Position numbers and translations under genes: made by a program. Of a stretch of 35,547 bases of DNA, positions 29,400 through 35,547 are shown one piece after another; the stretch's first letter is position 1, and every line of letters starts with the position of its first letter. The notes below the pieces were generated by a model. It saw nothing but the letters and a program-made list of their open reading frames with translations. It had not been told where the DNA came from and did no database searches. The DNA is from Chloroflexota bacterium (GTDB lineage Bacteria; Chloroflexota; UBA6077; JACCZL01), in assembly GCA_020850535.1 (NCBI GenBank), contig JADZEM010000089.1, positions 1 to 35,547 of the forward strand, in the 5' to 3' direction.

Positions 29400-32176
29400 G
29401 TCTCTGGCCGATGCCGCAACGACGACGGCACGATCCCGCGCCGGTCGGTGCGCCAGAGCAGCATCAGCAGGCCCCGTCACGCATGCCCCCGCAGGCCAAC
29501 GAGGGGTTTCTGCAGGCTGTCGAATCGATCCTCGTCCAGACGCTCGACGTCATGTCGGCCGGCAGCGCCGCCATCTTCCGCCGCGTGCCGGGGGGCGACC
29601 AGCTTGTCGCACTCGGCATCGCCACCGGCGACCACATCGACACCGATCCCCAGGTTGCCTGCCGGCTTGGCGACGGGCTGGCCGGCCGGGCAGCGGCTGA
29701 GCGGCGCGTGGTCTGGACGGGTAACGCGCTGGACGACCGTCTCGCGGGCGACTACTGGGCCGAGCATGACGAGGCGTTCGGGGATGGGCGGCGCGCCGCG
29801 ATGGCTGCGCCGCTGATCGTGCGGGGCGAGCTGTTCGGTGCGTTGCAGGTTGGCTACGGCGTCATGAAGACGTTCCGCGCCAACGAGCTGTCGGAGATCG
29901 GCAAGCTGGCGAGCTTCGTGGCGACCTCTCTGGAGAACGCGCGCCTCCACGAGATCGCGGCGCGTGGTGCACGCCAGCTTCGGTTGATGCACGATATCGC
30001 CGCCCAGTTGACCGTTTCCGAGCACCCGTCCGAGATCGCCCGGCAGGTGGTCACGGCCGCGCGCGATCTGGTCTCCGCACGGGTCGGCCGGCTCTGGATC
30101 CTGGCGCCCGACTCGCGGCAGTTCGTCCTGGGGGCGGGCGTCGGAGCCGATGCGCCCGCGCCCGGCATGCTGCTCGATGGGCATGCGGACCGGACCGTCG
30201 TTCTCGACGCCGGCATCGCTCTGGACGCCTCGCCGGTTACGCTCAGCTCGCCCCCGATCGCCGGATGGCGGCCGGGCGCTGTCGGCGGCGCGGCGGCCTG
30301 GCTGCGCGGCGCTCGCTGTGTCCCGCTGACGCGCAACGCCCAGATCGACGGCATCCTCGTGCTGGACGGCGTCTCACTGGCCTGGGACGTCGACGATACC
30401 GACGTGCTGGGGGCGCTGGCCGCGCAGGCATCGGTCGCGCTGGCCAACGCCCGCCTCTACGCGCAGCAGGCCGCTGTCGCCGCCGAGAACGCGCGCCTGC
30501 ACGCCGAGGCCCTGGAGCTGGGGCGACTCAAGTCTGAGCTGCTGGCGAACGTCAGCCACGAGATCCGGACGCCGATGAACGGCGTGATCGGCATGGCGAA
30601 CCTGCTGCTCAACAGCTCGCTCACCGACGAGCAGCGCGACACCGCCGAGACGATCCAGGCCAGTGCTGAAGCGCTGCTCGCCCTGGTCAACGATCTGCTG
30701 GACTTCTCGAAGATCGAAGCCGGCCGGATGACGCTGGACATCGCCGAGCTGTGCCCACGGACCGTCATCGAGGAGGCCGCCGCCCTGCTGGCCGAGCCGG
30801 CCGCCTCGCGCGATCTCGACCTGACGGTGTACGTCGATCCCGATGTGCCGTGCCTCGCCCGGGCGGACGGCTCGCGGATACGCCAGGTGCTCGTGAACCT
30901 GATCGGCAACGCCATCAAGTTCACGGACCGGGGCGAGGTCCGCGTCGTGGCCCAGTGTGCGGACGCCGGCCAGCGCGTCGGGCCGGCCGGGCCGGGCGGG
31001 CGCGAGCCCGACGCCGTCGAGACCCGGCCGGCCGACCTGCTGCGAGTCACGGTGTCCGACACCGGCATCGGGATCTCGGAGGAGGGGCAGGCGCGCCTCT
31101 TCCAGGCGTTCTCCCAGCTGGATAGCTCGTCGAGCCGCCACCATGGGGGCACTGGCCTCGGGCTGGCGATCAGCCGGCAGCTGGTCGAGCTGATGGGCGG
31201 CGGGATCGGCGTGGACAGCGCGCCCGGGCGTGGGAGCACCTTCTGGTTTACCGTGCAACTGGGGTGCGTCGCCGAGGCGCCAGCCCCGCCTGCGCCGCCC
31301 AGCTGCCTCCGGGATCGGCGGCTGCTTATGGTGACCGGGCGCCCTGCCAGCCGCGACGTGCTGACGGCCCTGGCGACGGAGGCCGGGGCGCTCCCCGTCG
31401 TCGTTGCTGACCTGGATGCCGCCGTCGAGCAGCTGGCCCAGGTGCGCCGACCAGAGCAGCGCATCTCGCTGGTGCTGGCCGAGCATGCGCTGCTGACCGC
31501 TGCTGCGCCTGGGGTCGTCAACCTGCTGGCGTCACTGCTTGACTATCACGGTGTGCGGCTGGTCTGGCTGGGGCGGCGGCGCGACGCCGACAGCATCAGC
31601 GGCTTCCCCACAACCGCGCTCGCGGGCTGGCTCGGCCGGCCGATCCGCCGCCAGGAGTTCTACGCCGTCTGCGAGGCCGCGCTCGGCAGGCCGGACGGTG
31701 AGCGCGTAGGCCGGCCTGCCGCTCCGCCCAGCCCGCGCCGCGACGTCCCCTCCGATGCAAACGGGCGCTCGATCCTGGTGGTCGAGGACAACGTCGTCAA
31801 CCAGAAGGTGCTCGTGCGGATGTTGCAGCACCGTGGGTACGCGGTGGAGCTCGTCGCGACCGGCCACGCGGCGGTCGAGGCCGTCGCCAGCCAGACCTTC
31901 GACGCCGTGCTCATGGACTGCCAGATGCCCGGTATGGACGGCTACGAAGCGACCATGCTGATCCGCGAGGGCGAGCAGCGGCGCGTGCGTGGCGCGCAGC
32001 GGCAGGCAGCGCCGCTGCCGATCATCGCCGTGACAGCCGGCGCGACGCCGCGAGACCGCGAGCGCTGTCTGGCGGCCGGCATGGACGACTATCTCTCCAA
32101 GCCCATCGACGTGTCTGTGCTGGACGCCATGCTGCAGCGCTGGGTGCGCGCCGCGGACAGCTCCCAGGCCGGGTGA
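29396..32176 (+). CDS. Hybrid sensor histidine kinase, GAF-GAF-HisKA-HATPase-REC
   Basis: This 926-aa cytoplasmic protein has GAF 1 at about 35-190 ([15 protein letters not shown] to ENARLHE), GAF 2 at about 195-355, HisKA with H388 ([16 protein letters not shown]), HATPase_c to about 620 ([40 protein letters not shown]), a receiver-like stretch 640-767 lacking a clear phospho-Asp, and a true receiver at 793-915 with D841 ([13 protein letters not shown]) and YLSKPID. It passes phosphate from H388 to D841 in phosphorelay fashion. The GTG start is chosen because GAGGAG lies 6 nt upstream; the open frame begins at 29282. A response regulator lies downstream in the same direction. Confidence 0.93.
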   Translation: MSLWPMPQRRRHDPAPVGAPEQHQQAPSRMPPQANEGFLQAVESILVQTLDVMSAGSAAIFRRVPGGDQLVALGIATGDHIDTDPQVACRLGDGLAGRAAAERRVVWTGNALDDRLAGDYWAEHDEAFGDGRRAAMAAPLIVRGELFGALQVGYGVMKTFRANELSEIGKLASFVATSLENARLHEIAARGARQLRLMHDIAAQLTVSEHPSEIARQVVTAARDLVSARVGRLWILAPDSRQFVLGAGVGADAPAPGMLLDGHADRTVVLDAGIALDASPVTLSSPPIAGWRPGAVGGAAAWLRGARCVPLTRNAQIDGILVLDGVSLAWDVDDTDVLGALAAQASVALANARLYAQQAAVAAENARLHAEALELGRLKSELLANVSHEIRTPMNGVIGMANLLLNSSLTDEQRDTAETIQASAEALLALVNDLLDFSKIEAGRMTLDIAELCPRTVIEEAAALLAEPAASRDLDLTVYVDPDVPCLARADGSRIRQVLVNLIGNAIKFTDRGEVRVVAQCADAGQRVGPAGPGGREPDAVETRPADLLRVTVSDTGIGISEEGQARLFQAFSQLDSSSSRHHGGTGLGLAISRQLVELMGGGIGVDSAPGRGSTFWFTVQLGCVAEAPAPPAPPSCLRDRRLLMVTGRPASRDVLTALATEAGALPVVVADLDAAVEQLAQVRRPEQRISLVLAEHALLTAAAPGVVNLLASLLDYHGVRLVWLGRRRDADSISGFPTTALAGWLGRPIRRQEFYAVCEAALGRPDGERVGRPAAPPSPRRDVPSDANGRSILVVEDNVVNQKVLVRMLQHRGYAVELVATGHAAVEAVASQTFDAVLMDCQMPGMDGYEATMLIREGEQRRVRGAQRQAAPLPIIAVTAGATPRDRERCLAAGMDDYLSKPIDVSVLDAMLQRWVRAADSSQAG

Positions 32177-32188
32177 GCGCCGCCCGCC

Positions 32189-32229
32189 GCTGAGGGCTGA
32201 GGGCTGAGGGCTGAGGGCTGAGGGCTGAG
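32189..32229 (+). repeat. Heptad tandem array D (GCTGAGG x5.9)
   Basis: Five full 7-bp units and a sixth lacking its last base begin 12 bp after the hybrid kinase stop codon. The sense strand holds five GGG runs separated by CTGA, again a G-quadruplex candidate. A GAGAGCTCTC palindrome follows directly at 32227-32236. Confidence 0.9.
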
Positions 32230-32323
32230 AGCTCTCAAATTCCGCTGCCCAGATGGGCCGTTACCCCAGCGTTAGGGAAGTGGGAAAGCCGTCCCCTGGT
32301 TTTTGGGGTGAGCGTTCATTTAT

Positions 32324-32351
32324 CGTAGCGAACTCGGCGTAGCGAGCTCGG
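32324..32351 (+). repeat. 14-bp direct repeat upstream of the response regulator
   Basis: CGTAGCGAACTCGG (32324-32337) is followed directly by CGTAGCGAGCTCGG (32338-32351), one base different. It may be a tandem regulator site or a slippage product. It is 187 bp upstream of the start codon. The 32230-32323 stretch contains only a weak CCCC/GGGG hairpin near 32294-32308. Confidence 0.6.
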
Positions 32352-32462
32352 CGCCAGCCCCGGTCTCGGACTGGCATCCCGATCGCGAGACGTCAGCATG
32401 ACATCGGCTTCGGGTGAGACGCCCAGGCTGGCAGCGGCGCCCGATATTCCCGTGGCCGACGC

Positions 32463-32494
32463 GAACCCACATCGGCCATACCTGCTGTGGGTTC
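32463..32494 (+). promoter_or_regulatory. Inverted repeat in the response-regulator leader
   Basis: GAACCCACA (32463-32471) and TGTGGGTTC (32486-32494) form a perfect 9-bp dyad with a 14-nt gap, ending 44 nt before the start codon. It may be an operator or a leader hairpin. No known riboswitch is recognised. Confidence 0.45.
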
Positions 32495-32538
32495 ACCTGT
32501 CTTGCGCCCATCGGGCGGTCTCCGGAGGTAACAGCCGA

Positions 32539-33273
32539 ATGCGAGTGCTGATCGCCGAGGACGATGCAGTCTCGCGTCGCATCCTCCAGCGGACCCTCGA
32601 ACGGTTCGGCCACGAGTGCGAGGTCACGACGAACGGCGCCGAAGCCTGGCAGGCGTATCAGGATGCGCCGTTCGACGTCGTCATCACCGACTGGGTGATG
32701 CCTCAGCTCGACGGCGTCGAGCTGTGCAGCATGATCAGAGCGAACCCTGGCGCCTGCTACACCTACGTCATCCTCCTGTCGGTGCTCAATGACCGGGGCC
32801 ACTTCCTGAAGGGCATGCAGGCCGGCGCTGACGACTATCTGGCGAAGCCGCTCGATCCGGAGGAGATGCAGGCGCGTCTCGCCGCCGCCGAGCGCGTCAC
32901 CACGCTCCACCGGCAGCTCGCGAACCAGAATGCGCGCCTGGAAACGCTCCTCCACGAGCAGGAGCAGCTCTCCGCGACCCTCGCCGAGACGGCCGAGGCG
33001 CGCGGACGGCTCGAAGGCGTGACCCTGGCCGCCCGCGAGATCGTGCATCTGCTCAGCAATGACCTGGCGCTGGCGGTTGGTGCAATCGAGCTGATGCGGC
33101 TCCAGTCCGAGCTGACCCCGAGCGCGCTGGTATTGCTGCGGCAGGTCGAGGCCGGCATGGCCGCCGCCGAGCGGCACCTGCGCTCCTTGCAGAAGGTCGT
33201 GCGGGTCCGCACGAAGGAGACGCCGATTGGGCCAGCGCTGGATCTGGCCCGCTCGACGCTCCCCTGCAACTGA
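32539..33273 (+). CDS. Response regulator with C-terminal DHp-like helical domain
   Basis: This 244-aa protein has an N-terminal receiver (1-118) complete with D8/D9, D51 (VVITDWVMPQLDG), S81 and K103 (YLAKPLD). A coiled coil (about 120-160, HRQLANQNARLETLLHEQEQ) leads to a domain (160-225) reading GVTLAAREIVHLLSNDLALA and VGAIELMRLQ, which resembles the dimerising histidine-bearing helix pair of kinases (H170) but has no ATPase domain after it. The ATG at 32539 has GGAGGTAA upstream. It is probably a phosphorelay partner of the hybrid kinase upstream, with phosphate moving between D51 and possibly H170. It has no DNA-binding output domain. Confidence 0.85.
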   Translation: MRVLIAEDDAVSRRILQRTLERFGHECEVTTNGAEAWQAYQDAPFDVVITDWVMPQLDGVELCSMIRANPGACYTYVILLSVLNDRGHFLKGMQAGADDYLAKPLDPEEMQARLAAAERVTTLHRQLANQNARLETLLHEQEQLSATLAETAEARGRLEGVTLAAREIVHLLSNDLALAVGAIELMRLQSELTPSALVLLRQVEAGMAAAERHLRSLQKVVRVRTKETPIGPALDLARSTLPCN

Positions 33274-33314
33274 CAGCGCGCGGGCGACCCGCGGCCCTCC
33301 GCGCGACGTTTCGC

Positions 33315-35306
33315 CTACGGATTCCGCGTGCCGGTCGGCTGTGCTGCGAATGCGTCGTAGCGCGCGGCGGCGGCCGTCACCACGTGCTCGACGTCCTCGG
33401 CCAGCACGTAGCGCCGCGCCACCAACGCCTCGGCGGCGGCGCGCACGCGGCTGAGGTAGTCATCGCGACCGCCGTACCGCTCCTCGATGGAGGGGCGCGG
33501 GTCGCCCGTCCGCTCGCGGTCGGCGCGGGTGGCCGGGAACGGCAGCGTCGAGCCCTGCATCGAGAGGATCTGGCCCACGCCGCCGGTCGCGGGATCGCGC
33601 GGGTTCCAGCCGGTGTAGCTCGCCACCGGCACGGTCAGGTCTGGCAGGCGAATGCCGCCCGTCTCGTTCAGGTCAGCGTCGAGTGCTGAGACGACGTTCG
33701 CGTAGCGCTCGCCCATCCGGGCCGGCAGCGTGGCGATGCCCTGCCCCGTCTGCCCGCCGAGATCGGCGCGGTAGACGGCCAGCACCTTGTCGGCCTCGGG
33801 GACGGTGGCGCTCGGCACGGCTGCAAACTGGTCGATCACCGTCTGGATCGGGACCGCCGTGCCATCCGCGACGCGCGGCACCAGAGTCAGCGGCGGCTCG
33901 ACCCCGTCGGACACCCAGCGGTCGAGGTTGAGCAGCGCCGCCCGCGTCAACGGCGTGTAGTCCACCGCGTTGAAGCCGTGTACGCCGGTCGCGCCGTCCG
34001 CCGCGTTGACCCGCTGGAGCGGCACCGAGCCGGGGCCGTGTTGAGTGCCCGCGAAGAGGTACTGGCGGACCTCCGGCGGGGCGGTCACGTCGCGTGTCGC
34101 CCCGATGTCGGTGTGGATGAACGAGCCGTCGCCGCGCCAGTACTCGGCTGACGTGTTGATGGCAATCACCTTCGGCACGCCCCCGACGGCTCGCTGACGA
34201 TCCAGCAGGCCGCCAGTCTCGCCGGTGAGCGGGTCGGTCTGCGGGTCGTCGGCGAACGGCATCCGGTGCCCGAAGCTCGGGGTGGACTGGTCGGACGGCT
34301 GGGCGAAGCGGTGGTTGAACTGGCCGCGCCGGCCGCCCGCGACCTGCGGCAGCAGGCCGTCGAAGACCTGTCGGCCTTCCTCGTCCAGGTTCAGGCCGAG
34401 CGACAAGAAGTGGCGCAGGAAGCGACCGCTCTGCGAGACGCCGTACCCGTAGGTTCGCTGGATGCGTCCGGCGCAGGGGTTGCCGGCCGCTGCCGCGCCG
34501 TGGTGCAGGAACGCCGTGAAGTCGCGGACCGCCAGCAGGCCGGTCCCCACGACCGGGCAGATCTTGGTGGTGTACACGATCTCGTACAACCAGCCCGGCT
34601 CGAAGCCGCCCTCCAGCCAGATGTAGGCCGGATCGGGCGTCGGAGCGCCGCGATCGTCGCGCCCGAAGCACCACTGCCCGCGCGGGATCTCCGTCCGTGG
34701 CGCGCCCTGCGACTCGCGCACGTAGAGGGCGGCATCGGGATCGTTCAGGTCGGCGGCGACGTACGGGTGGTGCACGCGGTTCGCCAGCAGCTTGTCGGCG
34801 GCCGGGGCGTTCGGCTGGAACTCGACGCAGACCCGCCCGGTGATTGGCTGGCCGTTCTCCTGGGCCGTCGGCGCTTCCAGCCCCACCAGGCCCGGCCCGC
34901 GCACCACGTCCCACTGCCAGCCGCACCACCCGATGGTCCAGCCGTGGCGCATCAGGAAGCCGTCGCCAGCGTCGATCTCGTCGGTGACGGCCTCGCCATT
35001 GGGGGCGCGGTTGATGTGCCGGGGGAGGATGCGCCGCCCGCGATTCGCGACCTCGAAGATCAGGCGACCGCTGCCGCGCGCAGCGTCGGCTGGCTGTAGT
35101 ATGGTGAAATCGGCCAGGAACGTGACGCGGCCATGCTCGTCGCGCGGGGCCTTGTCCAGATCCACGACGATCGTGTTGGCCGCGTGGCCCGGGTCCACCC
35201 CGAACCGCACGATGCCGTCAATGCGCTCGTAGGCGCCGCCCTTGCCGAACGCCTGCCCGCCAGCGAACGGCTCCCGCCGCTGGATCTCGATGCCGACCAC
35301 TGCCAC
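33315..35306 (-). CDS. Large alpha/beta hydrolase-domain protein (Abhydrolase_10 type)
   Basis: This 663-aa protein begins VVGIEIQRREPFAGGQAFG followed by GAYERIDGIVRFGVDP, the start of a family of large secreted or cytoplasmic alpha/beta hydrolase-domain proteins. The nucleophile elbow is YGYGVSQSGRFLRHF (S291 in GVSQSG). Further conserved stretches are GFLMRHGWTIGWCGWQWDV, KVIAINTSAEYWRGDGS and YLFAGTQHG. Substrates are unknown, probably esters. The GTG at 35306 is chosen for the GGGAGG 7 nt upstream and for fitting the family start; the open frame extends to 35351. There is no signal peptide with this start. It is convergent with the response regulator. Confidence 0.85.
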   Translation of the reverse strand: MAVVGIEIQRREPFAGGQAFGKGGAYERIDGIVRFGVDPGHAANTIVVDLDKAPRDEHGRVTFLADFTILQPADAARGSGRLIFEVANRGRRILPRHINRAPNGEAVTDEIDAGDGFLMRHGWTIGWCGWQWDVVRGPGLVGLEAPTAQENGQPITGRVCVEFQPNAPAADKLLANRVHHPYVAADLNDPDAALYVRESQGAPRTEIPRGQWCFGRDDRGAPTPDPAYIWLEGGFEPGWLYEIVYTTKICPVVGTGLLAVRDFTAFLHHGAAAAGNPCAGRIQRTYGYGVSQSGRFLRHFLSLGLNLDEEGRQVFDGLLPQVAGGRRGQFNHRFAQPSDQSTPSFGHRMPFADDPQTDPLTGETGGLLDRQRAVGGVPKVIAINTSAEYWRGDGSFIHTDIGATRDVTAPPEVRQYLFAGTQHGPGSVPLQRVNAADGATGVHGFNAVDYTPLTRAALLNLDRWVSDGVEPPLTLVPRVADGTAVPIQTVIDQFAAVPSATVPEADKVLAVYRADLGGQTGQGIATLPARMGERYANVVSALDADLNETGGIRLPDLTVPVASYTGWNPRDPATGGVGQILSMQGSTLPFPATRADRERTGDPRPSIEERYGGRDDYLSRVRAAAEALVARRYVLAEDVEHVVTAAAARYDAFAAQPTGTRNP

Positions 35307-35452
35307 TGTGGCGCCTCCCGCCGCCGGCCTGCCGCCGGCGAGCATCCTCACATCGTTGCTGAGAGGGAGCGTAGCAGGATGGCTGTCGGCCGGCCACGCG
35401 GCAGGGGGTCGCAGCAGGGTGATTGCATGTTGATGTCGTCGTGCCGCCGCGT

Positions 35453-35470
35453 CGGGGCTTGAAAGCCCCG
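35453..35470. terminator. Short GC-rich hairpin
   Basis: CGGGGCT and AGCCCCG pair across TGAA to give a 7-bp stem. It lies just before the palindromic element at the right edge and may be part of it. Confidence 0.5.
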
Positions 35471-35484
35471 CCTACCATCCTGCA

Positions 35485-35547
35485 GTCGCTGCGCGACGCG
35501 CCAGTCGCACCAGTGCCTGCCGTTCCCCACGGCCGTCGCGCAGCGAC
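35485..35547. repeat. Palindromic repeat element, cut by the window edge
   Basis: GTCGCTGCGCGACG (35485-35498) is repeated in inverted form as CGTCGCGCAGCGAC at 35534-35547, the very end of the window. Each arm is itself a small hairpin (GTCGC-TGC-GCGAC). With the hairpin at 35453-35470 this has the look of a dispersed REP-type element; it may continue outside the window. Confidence 0.6.

Noticed and set aside
32230-32460. A cyclic-di-GMP or other riboswitch before the response regulator
   Set aside because: Only weak hairpins and a direct repeat are present; the conserved core of known riboswitch classes is not seen.
33673-34929. A 418-aa minus-strand frame within the alpha/beta hydrolase region
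   Set aside because: It overlaps the hydrolase in another frame and is Arg/Gly/Pro-rich without motifs; the hydrolase frame has the family signatures.

Overview
The window reads as a chromosomal stretch of a free-living, very GC-rich bacterium. The best guess is a member of the Chloroflexota (Thermomicrobia-like), though no rRNA or other taxonomic marker is present. The hints are a membrane-anchored Thr/Pro-rich surface protein, several gene starts that look leaderless with a TANNNT box 5-6 nt before the start codon, a palindromic REP-like element, and many small one-component or sensor genes with GTG/TTG starts. Most genes are single-copy housekeeping or accessory genes in short runs, with a strong coding bias toward G/C at third positions. 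No tRNA, rRNA or CRISPR was found.

Layout. 1-5.1 kb is an accessory zone. It holds a truncated small ORF, a VapBC pair (AbrB-type antitoxin plus PIN toxin), two gene relics meeting tail to tail (an MFS transporter and an alcohol dehydrogenase), an unknown 402-aa gene followed by an aminoglycoside-phosphotransferase-like kinase, a frameshifted ORF, and a second PIN toxin with an excisionase-type DNA-binding partner. 5.1-16 kb is metabolic and regulatory: methyltransferase, LLM flavin oxidoreductase, Tat-exported amidohydrolase, NADAR N-glycosidase, two DUF3592 membrane paralogues, LacI regulator, HD-GYP phosphodiesterase, PIG-L deacetylase, M50 protease, aldo/keto reductase and a zinc-ribbon protein. 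16-19 kb is a small island (Fic protein plus two unknown ORFs) lying between the real 3' end of dnaN and a second, synonymously diverged copy of the last 13 codons and stop of dnaN; an IS630 transposase fragment abuts the outer copy. 19-24.3 kb carries dnaN, an amidase, a DUF123 GIY-YIG protein and the Thr/Pro-rich surface protein. 24.5-33.3 kb is signalling-rich: a PAS histidine kinase, a GT2 glycosyltransferase, an ECF sigma factor overlapping an Ogt alkyltransferase that carries an Ada-type zinc domain at its C-terminus, a large hybrid histidine kinase with a coupled upstream ORF, and a response regulator with a C-terminal histidine-containing helical domain. 33.3-35.3 kb is a large alpha/beta hydrolase.

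Two observations stand out. First, four tandem arrays of different 7-bp units all have the form GGGN4 on one strand. Three of them lie immediately after a stop codon on the mRNA-sense strand and the fourth in a divergent promoter spacer, so all are G-quadruplex candidates. Second, the dnaN 3'-end duplication brackets a Fic-containing segment as direct repeats, as an element integrating into the end of a coding gene would leave. The ECF sigma and Ogt-Ada gene pair is a plausible self-contained alkylation-damage response module. All functional calls are from reading translated sequence; no database search was possible.
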